Origin: Alnus glutinosa
Taxonomy: Eukaryota > Streptophyta > Magnoliopsida > Fagales > Betulaceae
Direction: 5' to 3'
Assembly (NCBI RefSeq): GCF_958979055.1
Contig: NC_084889.1
Span: 32,677,261-32,741,260, forward strand
DNA: 64,000 bases
In this document: positions 11,287 to 23,485 of the stretch, piece by piece
Layout: every line of letters begins with the position of its first letter
Numbering within the stretch: the stretch's first letter is position 1
Notes under the pieces: model-generated
Databases searched by the model: none
Told to the model about the DNA's origin: nothing
What the model saw: the letters and a program-made list of their open reading frames with translations, nothing else
Made by a program: the position numbers and the translations under genes

Positions 11287-11292
11287 CACGTG
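11287..11292 (+). promoter_or_regulatory. Second CACGTG G-box upstream of ASG1
   Basis: CACGTG in the context GACACGTGCTC, 177 bases upstream of the start codon, possibly within the 5-prime untranslated region. Paired with the box at 11074-11082; two copies are the usual requirement for ABA response. Confidence 0.45.
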
Positions 11293-11463
11293 CTCGCCGT
11301 CTCTCTCTAACACCGTTAAAGCCTTGCCAAACTTTGTCTTCTAGGGTTTTCAGAATCTTCAGGATCAAAAAGCTCGTTGTTTTCAAAGGGTTTCGTTGTA
11401 ATTTGGTTTCTCGGGAATTTGTATTCCTTTGGATTTCGTTTTCATTCGCTTGGGGAAAGTTGG

Positions 11464-14400
11464 ATGGTGCAGTTGATGAGATCCGCGAATCTCAGGCTGG
11501 AGCCTGAAACGACGTCGTCGTCGTCGTCTTCGTCGTGCCGTGAGAAGCTTCCGGTGAAGTTGGAGATCGATGACTCGCTGGAGGAAGAGCACGGGCCGCT
11601 CAACAAGCGGTCGAAGCCTTCTCAGGCTTTTCAAGAGGTACGGAATCGATTTTGGTTTGTTTGGTTTCCAAGAAAATGTGAGTAAGGGTGAGGAAATGGT
11701 TAAAATTTGGGTTTTATATCATTTCACGCCTGATGAAAACATAGAATTCTAACAAAACGAGCCTAATTTTAATTTGTTTTTGAGTGAATTTTTGAATCTT
11801 AATTTTCAGAACTGATGAAATATGAATAATTCAAAAGTGAATTTCCTTTTCTTTTTTAATTCTCGTTTTTATTGGTAAACAAAAGATGGATTAGGGTTTG
11901 TTGATTTGTTTCTTTTATATTGCTATGAGAAAAGTTAGTTCCGAGTTTGTGTATTAGTTTTGTATTTGATTATCGACAGCGTTTCGGATTCCATGTGATT
12001 TGTTGACAAGAAAAAATCTTTTGATAGTAGATGACAGCTCCATTCTAAGAGCATGTCTGAAGACGTATATTGACTCCTGGGAGATCGCGTTTGGGGTATT
12101 TGTGTATAAGTTGATAGAGGTTAAAATTTTGATTATGTTGCATTGAATAACATATATATATATATATATATATATTTCAACATTTCATTAAATTACATGT
12201 GGTTTCTACGCAACTGAGTTAATGATTATAATATATCATGAGCTTGGTGAGGATTTCAAGAGCGTTTATGATGTTTGGATTATAATTATTTTTGGTTACT
12301 TGGACTGGTTTAGATTAATACCTATAGTGGGATTTGGGTTTCCTGAAAAAAAATTTAAGAGGCTTCATTGCTCTCCATAGTAATTGGATTCTTTTATTTG
12401 TTTGTCCTACATGGTCTTGTTGACTAATCAGCAATGGAGTTCCGGAGCTAACTCGTTCCCTATACCTCCTTCGCAATACAACCCGCTTGACGAGCCTAGC
12501 CCTTTGGGTTTACGGCTGAGGAAGAGCCCATCGCTGTTAGAATTAATTCAAATGAAGCTTTCTCAAGGGGGTGCTCCTAGTTCAGGAGCTGAGCAGAGTG
12601 AAGATTTTAACTTAGTAGCTAAACAGGAAATTATGGGCACTGCTGTATCAGGTCCTGCTGACAAGCTAAAGGCTTCAAATTTTCCAGCTTCACTTCTGAG
12701 GATTGGTAGTTGGGAGGTATCTTCAATTAATTAATTAATTTTTTTTTTTTTTTTTCTGAATATATATATAAGAAGAAAAAGGGAGAAAGGGAAGGAGAAA
12801 TTCTTTAAAAAAAATTCTGATACTAACATTCTGAGATTATAAAAATCTTATGACATGTCACATATTACTCTAAATTTTGCAGTATAAATCAAGATACGAA
12901 GGTGATTTAGTGGCAAAGTGTTACTTTGCCAAGCATAAGCTTGTTTGGGAAGTTCTTGAAGGTGGTCTAAAGAGTAAAATAGAAATCCAATGGTCAGATA
13001 TTATGGCTCTGAAGGCGCATTGTCCTGATAATGGACCTAGTTCATTTAATGTCGTGGTACGTATGACCTTATGCTTTGTGTGTGTATGTATGCAGCCTAT
13101 TTGTAAGTGGTTTGAATGTTCATTAAGATGCTAAGGTGTGCATGTGTATAAATGGTTAACTAAGACACCTGTGATCTCTTGTGCAGCTGGCTAGACAGCC
13201 CCTTTTCTTCAGGGAGACCAACCCTCAGCCTAGAAAGCATACCTTATGGCAGGCAGCGGCAGATTTTACGGATGGGCAGGCTAGCATACAAAGGTAATAG
13301 TTTGGATTTCTTCCCTATTCTCTCTTTATACTGACAGCAAGACTGCCAAAATGTGTGTTTTTGCTGTGTTTTGCATAATTAAGCCTTAGCTAGAAAGTCT
13401 TCCTAGGACTTAGGTTGTTCTTGGAGGCTTATAGTTTGCTGGATGATGTTCCAATGTATTTCCATACTTTTTTCCAATATGACAGAGAATTTGCTTTCAC
13501 TGTTCTTATAACTCTTTGTAAACTCATCCATTGTTCTTTTGTTTCACCTCTTTCCTCTTGGACAATTAATCATCTCATTTAGGGATATTGAGAGTAATTT
13601 ATTTTTGGGTCCTTTATATGGTCTTTATTTGCTTGAGCACTACACTGTTATCAGGTTCTTGTAGGTATATCCTCTGCTTATCTTTCAGCTAGTGCAGCCC
13701 TGGCTGCATGCAACTAATTTCTTTTTTAGAAATTTATTTTCTTCAACCCATGGCATAGGACATGTTGCAATCTTAGTGTGTTTCCTAACTCTTTGTGCTT
13801 CTCTGAAGTATTTCTTTTGCTTTATGCCAAAAACAAGAGGAAGCATTTATAGCAAAAGTCATTTGTACCGGTTGCACATTTGCAGTTTCATTTCTTTAAA
13901 GAACATATATGTTCATTATGATGAATATAGAACTCTTTATAGTTACCTGTCTCGTTGAAAGTCCCTTTTTTAATACATCAGATTCTACATTTTATCATTT
14001 CAGCCCTTCTATTTAAAGATGCAATTATGTGTTTGGGTATTTAGTTTGTGAGACTTTGGTTTGGTGGATAATTTCGATGTTATTGTTTTATAGGCAACAT
14101 TTTCTGCAATGCCCACAAGGGTTGTTAAACAAGCATTTTGAAAAGCTTATTCAGTGTGATATGCGCCTTAACTTCTTAAGCCAACAGCCAGAGATAGTTT
14201 TGGATTCACCATACTTTGAACCACGGTCTTCTGTTTTTGAAGACCCAGAAGAATCTAAAGACCATAGTTTTGATCAAGTGGATAGTCGCAGGGCATCTAT
14301 GTCTGGTTTCCAGGATGTAGCATCACCAACTGCTACGCAATCATCTTCATTGAAGATTGAGCAAAAACAGGATTCTGCTGGTATGGTATCGGAAAATCGC

Positions 14401-15914
14401 TTACGGGAAGCTCCTTCCCCCAGTTCAGGTACAATGACAAGCTTGAACGTTGTTTTAAGCATGCTGATTGATAGTTTTTTTACTGTTTATTTTACTCTTT
14501 TTTTTCTTTTGCAATTTAGCTATGGGCATTATCAGATCATGGCATGATTTTGAACAGCAATAGATTTTTCTGCTGCTTTTGATGCACTATGGTGATAGTT
14601 TTTTGGCCTGAACCTCGTGGTGATCGATAATGCTTCTTAAGATGCTCTTGATGTCTCAAATATTTATTGAAGTTACAATCTTAAGGAATCATGGTTATCT
14701 ACTAGGTGCATGGCTTAATGATTGTCCACACTTCATTTAAAAGCTCTACTTAAGAGCCTGAATGTACTGAAGGCAGCTTAATATCACAGGTCTTAGACAA
14801 AACTTTTGCCATTCAGGATCTGCATGCATGTTCTGAAGGCCATTTAACACCTTTATCTAATCTAGTTTTAGTGGTATTTGTACTTATTGAAAAAAAAAAA
14901 ATAAGGTTTTATTGTTATTTGTACTTCATGATGCATATGTTTAAACTTGTGCTTGTGCATTTTTTTTCTTGTAGATCTATCTTTTCTAGGATGTTTATAA
15001 AGATGGCATTTTTAGTAGCGTTCTTATAGAGTTTAGCAAATTGATACGCTGGTACTGAATAAATTTGAACTACCAGGGCCAGTTAAAAATTTAAAATGTT
15101 TAAAGTTTTATGTGTAATCATTTCAACTATTTGTCAAACTTGAGAATTTGTTGTATTGGAAAGGCCTTTGATTCTCCATTTAAATCCTGCTAATGTTTCT
15201 GGACTAAAAAATTTCATACCTTGAGAAGGATATTTTGTATTGTTATGGGCTACAAGGAATAGTGATTACATACTCTGCCTCATGTCGTCCATTCGATAAT
15301 TGATTACCTTTCTCATGTTAGTGATGGACACTCGTGCAATTGAAGGTAATGGAAGTTCTGAAGCGGTTGATTCCGCAGGTTCAAGAAACTGGAAGGCTGG
15401 GCTCCATCCATCCATGTCAATGAGTGATATAGTGAACCATATTGGACTTTGTATTTCAGAACAGATGACTTCTGGTAATCTGCCCGCCGCTGATGAAGGT
15501 TCAGGATATGATGATATTCTTGAGGACATTGCTCAGTACCTGCTCAATGACAATCAGTTTACTGCTGCTTCTGATGAGAAATCCCTCATGTCAAGGGTCA
15601 ATTCTCTGTGTTGCCTTTTGCAGAAGGACTCTGGGACAGTCCAGAATTCAGCGGGTAATGGGGAAAGTTGCGCCGAGGGACCTGATGGTGGAACGGGCAT
15701 TCAAGTTAAGCACAACTCTGAACAAATACATGATAATAAATATAGAGCTGATTTGAAAGTTTCTGACCAGGATACAAGGGATGTATCTGGCAGCAAGCAG
15801 GTATCAGCTATGTCAAGGAAAGACTCATTTGGGGACCTCCTGCTTCATCTCCCTCGAATTGCATCCCTCCCAAAGTTCTTGTTTAACATTTCAGAAGAAG
15901 ATGGTGAGAGTTAA
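11464..15914 (+). CDS. ASG1: ASG1-like protein (ALTERED SEED GERMINATION 1)
   Basis: Six exons: 11464-11637, 12432-12716, 12883-13056, 13187-13293, 14094-14428 and 15322-15914. They give 555 residues, all junctions GT-AG with matching phases. The N-terminus is MVQLMRSANLRLEPETTSSS followed by a serine run and an acidic patch. Exon 2 has the GLRLRKSPSLLELIQMKLSQ motif. Exons 3-5 form the conserved globular part (YKSRYEGDLVAKCYFAKHKL, a WEVLEGGLKSKIEIQWSDI strand pattern, LARQPLFFRETNPQPRKHT, CPQGLLNKHFEKLIQCDMRL). The last exon holds the PSMSMSDIVNHIGLCISEQM and SRKDSFGDLLLHLPRIASLP motifs. Molecular function is unknown; from memory the Arabidopsis and potato genes respond to ABA, salt and drought. 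Met-5 is an alternative start. Adjacent to bL35c as in Arabidopsis. Confidence 0.88.
12153..12174. repeat. (AT)n microsatellite in ASG1 intron 1
   Basis: About eleven AT dinucleotides within the first intron. Confidence 0.8.
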
Positions 15915-17750
15915 TCTAGATAGTTCTCGTTTATTATTCCAAAATTGCAAGAATCAGACTAGATCGCAACCTCTCTCTCTCTCATTGAATCAGACTGTCT
16001 GTTTAATATAATCTGATGTCTCCAATGAAGCGATTGTCTTCTACTTGAAGCAGGGGGAGTCTTGGGATTCGGAAATTTGTTTTGATGAAGAATCCTGTTT
16101 AAGTCCCATGTACAAATCTTTGTATTAGGCGTTGAAGCTCCTTTGTTACATGCCTTCTTTATGTTCTTTGAACAGTGTTTCTCTATGTATTTGTACAATT
16201 CTTGCAAAAAAATCCTTGTAATTTATGGTTCTTTGGTGATTTTCCAGTGGTTTGATATGTTTTCTGACTATTCTACTATCTTTTTCGTTTAAGGTAATAC
16301 GTGGACCTCAAGGTCCATGTCATGCAGTACCTCAACGCTACTTGGTATTATTAGGTTTTTTATATTATTTCGTGCATCGTTGCATTTGTATAATCTCTTA
16401 AAAAAGACTAGTTAAATTATAATTTAAGCTTTTTAGATTCACGAATAAAGTTTAGTCGTCCAATTAAAAATCAATATGAAACTTAGCATTCACGAATACT
16501 TTAATAAAGTAGTCTCGGGTCCTTGTTCACAACAATCTGGATCCTGCCTGGTAGTATTTGAGGGTACAAATGCCAGCTGCTGTTCACGCATCCTATCCTC
16601 ACCAATTTTTCAAGACTAAATCAATCCAACCAATCATCAGTCCATCTTGACAAAATACTCACAAACAGCTTTATCAGGTCTAATTCCAGTCTTGATCGTT
16701 TCATCAGTGAGCTGCACCACAATTTATCCAATTATATATATAATCTGTTTTTTTTTTTTTTTTAATTTTTTTATTTTTTATTGTGATTATGTTGATTTTT
16801 GTATTTTTTTTTTTTTATATTATTTTTTCAACAACACAGCCTCAACCAATCAAATTTTGAAAGTATTCACATTTCTATATAAAAGATGTAAAAATATTAT
16901 TTATCCTTATATATACGGGAGTCTTTAGAATTTAAGAAAGGAAAGAAATATATAGATTGGAGGAAAATTCTCAAACTCAATCTATAAAATTGACAGTTTA
17001 TTTCGAGTAGTTGATTCTTTGTTAATCCTATTTAAAATGCATGTGAGAATCATATGCTCTAAAAACATATAACAGTTCTCACATGTTCTAAAAACATATA
17101 ACAGTGTCTCGTTAAGAATATAATGAATTGATGATCTCGTAGTCAAAGAGAAGATGTCTCATCATGACAATTGCATTGGAAAATCAAAATTGAAATGTTA
17201 TCCAATGAAGATCAGAAAACTATAGAAAACCAAAATTAAAAAGAGCAAAAATTAATTAAAAAAACTTGAAAAGTTATTTTAAGCATAATCCCTTTGTGTT
17301 AAATATGTAGCATGGATGGAACATCTTTAGATAATTTTTTGAAACTCTTAGAGAAGCAGAATTACTCTGCCCATAAACATTGTCATCGTAGACCCTCCTA
17401 ACCTAGGGGAAGTATTCTTGGAGGGTGACTGACTAATGCCCCATATAGGCAGGATTTGATTGTGACTAGGAAGGTTGGTCCATGATAATTTATGATAACC
17501 TTTGCATTGATATAATGTTAAATTATCACTTATCCCAAAAGTTTAATAAATTTAATTATTTAATTGATGTTTTGAGTCTCTGACAATACTACATGATAGA
17601 TTGGTTTGAAGTCATACGGAAAAAAAATAAAAAATAAAAAATTGCAGCTTGTCCAATTCTTCCACTCTCATTAGGTGCATTTCCATGATATGCATGTGCC
17701 TGGCCAACACTTACATACAGCTTGAGTTGAATCATATGTTTTATTTTCGG
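15915..17750. other. ASG1 3-prime flank and AT-rich spacer
   Basis: The first 250 bases probably hold the ASG1 3-prime untranslated region, which contains a short (CT)n run near 15970-15983. Beyond it is AT-rich sequence with T runs at about 16747-16763 and 16807-16815, and a short direct repeat of TCTAAAAACATATAACAG at about 17059-17104. No gene seen. Confidence 0.5.
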
Positions 17751-17756
17751 AAATTG

Positions 17757-17875
17757 GCATATGTTTGTTAATTTTTTTTAGTTTAAAAAAGTGTTCTTAT
17801 GTGACATAAAGGTGAAAACTATTTTTAAGTTTTAAAAAATAAAAAGACAACAAAAATACAAACAAACATGGCCAA
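17757..17875. mobile_element. Short MITE, TTTGTTAAT family
   Basis: Begins TATGTTTGTTAATT and ends AAACAAACATGGCC, with the internal phrase AAAGTGTTCTTATGTGACATAAAGGTGAAAACTATTTTT shared in part with the element that surrounds the L1 insertion at 25816-27683. No coding potential. Confidence 0.5.
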
Positions 17876-18285
17876 GTGTGTTACTTGCACCATATAGATA
17901 GTCTTGAGGCTATTAAGGCATAAGATAATGTGATCATGCTTACAAAGGAGCAGTTCTACTTGCCCACATGACATTTTCTAACAAGCTTCATGTAAATAGC
18001 ACAGAAAGCAGAATAATATTCATGGAAAGTTAGACCATAAAAAGGCTCTGTTAATCTACAATCAACAATCATGGTAGATTTGACACCAAAGTAAAATGCT
18101 TAAAACACTTAGCTCTCAGTTGTGTATATCATACATCATCTCTGCATTTACATTTGTATGGATACACCAAGAATTGTTAAAGCAAATCCTATGCTAATTT
18201 CCTTGTTCTTTTCGTTTACTTAGAACAGAAATGTAGTATTTTTTGATACGTGGGCAGGATATCTGAGAGAGCAGAGGTGATGTAT

Positions 18286-21200
18286 TCAAGATAAGCGAAC
18301 ACATATAAAACATGGAGGATCTGTGGACTGCTCTTCGGGTGTAAAGAACTCCAAGCACTGGCAATGGAAGGCATGACCACATGGAAGAACAGAAACAGCT
18401 TGAAGAATAGAAGGATCTAATTCTTCACCTGTTGGTGAATATGCAAGATCATTATCACATAGATGACAGTTTTGTCCAAATGGTTGAGTGGTAGGATCAT
18501 CAGAACCTGTAATGAACATTCTTATTACAAATGATGGTACCAAATTAAATAAGGAGCCTTTATATAACTGTAAAGAAGAACAAAGCATCAACACTTGGGT
18601 TACAGAACAACAATACAACTGTGTTAGCTTGCTGCTATGGGCTGTGGCATATTTTACTGAACTGACATAAATTGATGAATTTGTGGCTGTAATATGGCAT
18701 CATTCTGACCTTTGGGTTGTTTAATGCCATCATGCCACTCTGAACATATTATTTATATATAGCATGACAATTTTTGAAACCATTGAACTATACCTAGAGT
18801 TGGATCTGCGGTTTATAAAATCATAAAATGTTTCGATTTTTCATACTAATGAAACAATATTACAACAAATAATAACAGAAGTCATGACTACTACCTATAA
18901 CTTCTACATTATTTGTACAAGTTTCCCAAGTTTATGCTACATAATTCCATAATAACGGCATAATCTTCTTTGATAAACTGCTATAACCAGAACAGCTTGT
19001 CCACCCTCTCCATTTCAGCCACAGACATTACATTATTGCTAAACTCTGAATTTAGGCATGAAGACTGACCTCCACCTTTTACAAAAAATTGAGATTATTC
19101 TAATCGTGATTTGAGGACAAGGCCTATCTCATGTCCTTAGAAGTATGAAGCTGTTCATGGGTTTATCTATTGTTATCTACTATCCTTAGTACGGTAGCAG
19201 TATTCAACAGGGTGGCCTATGCAAAATGGTGTTGGTTCCCACTAGCATAATTATGACTTGTGCAAAGGACACCATGAAGTAAATGAGTAATGCTACTATT
19301 TCCCATCTCATAGAAAACCCTTTTTGCTTCGCTTAGCCTTATCCCCCTCCAGGGGTATTTTAGTAATAGGTTCTATAGGAACTGGACGATCCTATTTGAT
19401 CAAATACCTAGAAGAAAACTCCTATGTTCTTTTCATTACAGTATTTCTAAACAATTTCCTGGATAACAAGCCTAGGAGTTTTCTTATTGAGGACAGGGAA
19501 TGAAAGGGTTCGCTTTGACCGTTAAGAGTAGGCTACTCTTCACACCCATTTAGTACCGACTGGCATGAGAAGCCACTTAAAATACCCCACATTAGTCAAT
19601 GTGAAATGGGCCTAAAAAGTAGCATTACTCTAAATAAATTAATTATACAGTCAATCAAGCAAGACCATGAAAGCAGACTGTGAACATATGTAGCCTAAGC
19701 TTAAGCAAAATGACTTGTTGGACATTCTAACTTCTAAGCCTGTTCCTTTTCCAAGATGGATATCAGATAACAGCAAGTAATTAAAATCCGGTACCAAAAT
19801 TAAGGCGTACAATTCATTCCAAGACATAATCAGACTGCAGAGCGACATGCAATGTGGATATTCTTAAGAGTAAATTTCAAATAGGATGAAAAGTAAAGAG
19901 TTCCCTTTGGACATACCATCCCAAGAGATATGATCTGTTGGAAGATCCCATTCTGTGGGCTGTTTGGATGGCTTTTCGGAAGGTTGCTTCCTGAACTTAG
20001 ATGGCTCTTTGGAAGGTCGTCGCTTCCTGAACTTAGATGGTTTTTCTGAAGGTCGGCTCCCAACTTGCTTTTCCAAAACTTGGTGGGAGGCTGGAGTTCT
20101 ATGGCTTTGACTCTTCTGAAAATGTGAAGCAAAATCTTTGCTCTTCTCAGCAGACAGATACTTTGGAGTGTGGTCTGGTTTACCTACAGGAAACAGCAAG
20201 AACAATAAAAATATTGTTGTTGAATTAGAATAGGAGCACCAAGCACATGTGATTAGAGCACATGTGCTTAGGATAAATTTTTTAATTTTCCTTTTTGTGG
20301 GGAATAAAGAGGTCTTATTGAAGTAACAACAAAATGGAGTTAAGATTAACGGTTATATTGTACATTACCTCTGTAATTATTCCTCTTGGTGCCTCCATCT
20401 CCCCTGACTAACCGAGAATATGATGAAGATGGTTCAGTTTGGGAGGTCTTGACTGCATTGTTATAACCATGCTGTACTTCAGACCTCCGTTTATAACTCA
20501 TGTTAGACACATTGCCCGGATTCCTTGATTCAACTCTGGAGGTCCTGACAGTTTGTTCGCCGGTGACCCTTTTAACAGAAGCACTTCCTGAAGCAGCTTT
20601 AAGGCCTTGGGAGTTCCTGACAGTTTGTTCACCGTTGACCCTTGTAACAGCAGGATTTTGTGATCTTATCCCAGAAAAACTACCCCGCTTTTGATTTGGC
20701 AAGGTAACCTCTCTGTGACTGCTATAGCCTCTTGAAGCAGCTTTAGGGCCTTGGGAGGTTCTGACAGTATAATTAACCTGCTTCTCAATTGGCAATGCAC
20801 CCTCTCTGTGCCTAGAGGCTCTTGAAGCGGCTTTCGGGTGGCCTCGATAGCTTTTATGGTGACCTGAATTTACATATCTTGCATCTTCATAACCTCCTAA
20901 ACTATAGTATCTATTATGATATTCACCATTGAAGTTAGACGAAGTTTTGCCATCTGTTCTGCGGCCATAACCTTGGAAGTCACTGCTTGTGTTGTCCAAA
21001 AGACCTGAAAAGCTTAAATTAGGGGGTGAACTCTGGGGGGTGAATGATTTTGCATGCATATTCCTACAGTGATCAACTTTAGGAGGAGTCCGGTTTCTGT
21101 GAACACCATATTGATATCTATCTTCATTGCCCCCTCCACCGCCATGGATAAGAGAACCTCCACCAATCTGCTCAGGACAGTAAAGAGCACCATTTTGAAC

Positions 21201-21440
21201 AGGATTGTGGATGACATTATAGGCCGCACTTGGTTCCCCAGAATCTTGAAGAGACTGAAATCTATTGATACTCTCAATGTTACCATTAGGAGACTGAAAT
21301 ATTTTGCCTTTGTACTCTCTTGGATACATGTGCCTAATGTGGTCTACTCCTTCACTTTGCAAAATGCATTCTTTAGGCTCTTCATCTTGGTAATCTTTTT
21401 GTGGCATTAATCTCACCTTGTAAAGGTCACCCTTCTCCAT
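18286..21440 (-). CDS. RING-H2 finger protein with disordered basic N-terminus
   Basis: Probable E3 ubiquitin ligase; substrate unknown. Three exons on the minus strand: 21440-20369, 20183-19917 and 18506-18286, giving 519 residues, with GT-AG junctions and matching phases. The RING-H2 finger is at the extreme C-terminus: C460-x2-C463-x25-C489-x-H491-x2-H494-x2-C497-x14-C512-x2-C515, with the stop four residues later. Residues 1-446 are low-complexity, rich in Ser, Arg, Lys, Gly and Asn, with a glycine run at 100-104. Internal repeats carry KAAS at 203, 233 and 281 and V(R/K)(T/N)SQ/R at 226, 274, 298 and 330. Three [14 protein letters not shown] repeats lie at 401-431. There is no membrane segment. 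I chose Met at 21440 because TTTATCCAG just upstream looks like the acceptor of a 5-prime leader intron; an in-frame ATG at 21467 would add nine residues. I do not recognise an Arabidopsis counterpart. Confidence 0.8.
19285..19630. mobile_element. MITE with GAGTAATGCTAC inverted ends
   Basis: Perfect 13-bp terminal inverted repeats: GAGTAATGCTACT at 19285-19297 and AGTAGCATTACTC at 19618-19630. Flanking TAAAT on both sides is a plausible target-site duplication. Non-coding, 346 bp, in intron 2 of the RING-H2 gene. The ends match the element at 45132-45299. Confidence 0.8.
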
Positions 21441-22114
21441 TGGAAAACAAGAATTCTGGATAAACATTAATAAACAAGAATTGCTCAGCTATGTATTCTC
21501 CTTTCAAAGCTACAATGTATAGCATGCAACACTCACAAACACAGACATATATAACGAAACTTTCCAAAAAACAAAAAGAAAAAGAAAAAGAAAGAAAGGC
21601 TGTAAAACTATCTAACTATGTCATTTGTGATAATCCTCAATTCTTTAACAAAAAAGAAGAAGAAAGGGAAGACCCAAGACAGGTTTCCGTTATAAATATT
21701 GATAGGAGTAGGAAAAAGGTATATTGTTTCACAAAGAAAGCCTCTAATGATGGACTCAGAAACCAACCCAAATCCCAGAAAACCAAGAAAAAAGGCCAAA
21801 TCTTGAAGAGTCTGCGAAAAAGAGAAATCACCCACAACTCCACAAGAACACTTGGTATTATTCTATCAATGATACCTACAAACTACTATACTTTTGTTTC
21901 TCTGTACCTTTTATTAATGGATCGTAAAACCGAAGAACAAAATACCAAGAATGCATGTAACAAGAAAGATGGAATACCGATTATTGCAGAATAGAAACTT
22001 GAGTCGGCTGTTCGAAGAAGCTTGGTAAGCAAGAAGAAGCTTGGTAAGCAAGCAAGGCAACTCCAATTAGTGGTCTTGGCAAGAGATGTAAGCCGTAGCG
22101 CTCACGGCTTTGGC

Positions 22115-22122
22115 TTTTATAT
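22115..22122 (-). promoter_or_regulatory. TATA box of the RING-H2 gene
   Basis: ATATAAAA on the minus strand, about 675 bases upstream of the chosen start codon. It is followed by a GC-richer leader (about 22085-21975) that could be a non-coding first exon, ending near CAATAATCG/GTATTCC, with a leader intron up to the acceptor before 21458. Leader structure is inferred. Confidence 0.45.
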
Positions 22123-22319
22123 GTGTTTTGGCGGTGTGGGGCCCGCAAGGTCTCCAAAAGTTCGATTTGGACTCAGGATAGGACCGACCTCCGCTTTCTC
22201 TTCGGTTTCTTTTTGGCGATTCTCGCAATTCCGATCCCTGCGGTAAGCGGCCGATAGGGGCAAGAATTTCAAATTAATCTCTTGGTGTCTTACGGTGACT
22301 CGGTGAGTATATCTTTTCG

Positions 22320-22535
22320 GAGTATGTTTTTTTGAAAAAATTATAGTTTGAAATATAGAAAATATTGTGTTTTCAAATGACATGTAGCGGATACGTCTTT
22401 AAATTTTAAAAACTAAATTACAATTTTAGCAAACGCTTAGCCGCATTTTAAAAATTTGAGTTTTTAAATCTCACGTTTTGAAATCGTTATTTTTGAATCA
22501 CATTTTTTGAAACTGTAAATCTAAACGGACCCTTA
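22320..22535. mobile_element. MITE, GTCCGTTT family, copy 3 (left end lost)
   Basis: The right end AAATCTAAACGGACCCTTA is the reverse complement of the family terminus TAAGGGTCCGTTTAGATTT. The interior has CAAACGCTTAGCCGCATTTT, matching the family's AAGCGTTTGG block in reverse. It lies upstream of the RING-H2 promoter. Confidence 0.6.
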
Positions 22536-23485
22536 GTCTAAGTTTTTCGAAATAATGGAGATGATCTGTTTTAAGGTTCTGATTTTGTTTTGTCGTATTT
22601 AACATTATACATGGTACCACAACACTGTTAAATCTGTAAAATTTGATCTATACCATAAAATTGAGATGATCTTGATCTAAGTTTTTCTCATTTACCCCTT
22701 TGCTTGAAGTTCGTATATTTGGTTCCATTGGTTGTTCTTGTTTTTGGGTGGTTTTTGTTTATGGAGTGGTCATCTTAGGGGAAGAATGGCTTTGTTGGTG
22801 GACAGGAAAATGAGGATTTTGCTGTTAAAATTTTGGTCATATAATCTGTAGATAACTTCTTTTTGTACTAGCAGAGGATTATATAATTTTATATTAATTA
22901 CTGAAAGTTGGTTGAAGTTTCTAATATAGTTGATTATATTTACTGCCTCAAAATCATGTCAGCTACAATTCAATTTCTTTTTCTACTCTTTTTCAAGGTG
23001 TTTTTAACACTCAGACATGATAACCATTGAGTTTGGCTTGCTTCTATCGAAAAAAAATTACTGAAAATCTCCCGTACAAAAATTAACTGTGAAGATTATC
23101 TCTAGTAAAAAAAAATAATTAGAATTCTCCTTCCAATTTTGCAATATACACCATTTATTTTTGCACAGATTTCTCCAGGCATTTTTTCACTTGAGGCAAG
23201 CCGAATTCAATATTATTCACAACTTCTACTCAAGTGAAGGATCAAATTTGGATAGATAAAAACCAATTTAAGATCAAGAGCTTGATAATATTCACATTAT
23301 TTTTATATATATATTTATAGAAAAGAAGTAGCTATATATACAAAGGGGACAGCAACGTTAATTGGATCATCAGCTATACACAGAGAATCAAGTTCAACTC
23401 CCAAGTGGGTTTAACTTTTGAATGTTATATCAAATATGTACACTTGGACTCTTCTTCCCTCACGTCTATCTGCCTGAAGCAGGGA
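22536..23485. other. Spacer between the RING-H2 promoter and the ATG11 3-prime end
   Basis: AT-rich; the last 200 bases probably contain the ATG11 3-prime untranslated region. No gene or defined element recognised. Confidence 0.45.

Noticed and set aside
16647..16928. 93-residue Phe-rich plus-strand open frame
   Set aside because: Produced by T runs; no start context or domain.
20037..21410. Plus-strand open frames opposite the RING-H2 exons
   Set aside because: They are antisense shadows of the coding exon; the minus-strand reading has the RING ligands and consistent splice sites.
21491..21994. 167-residue Lys-rich plus-strand open frame
   Set aside because: A-rich low-complexity sequence in the probable leader intron of the RING-H2 gene; composition alone explains the open frame.
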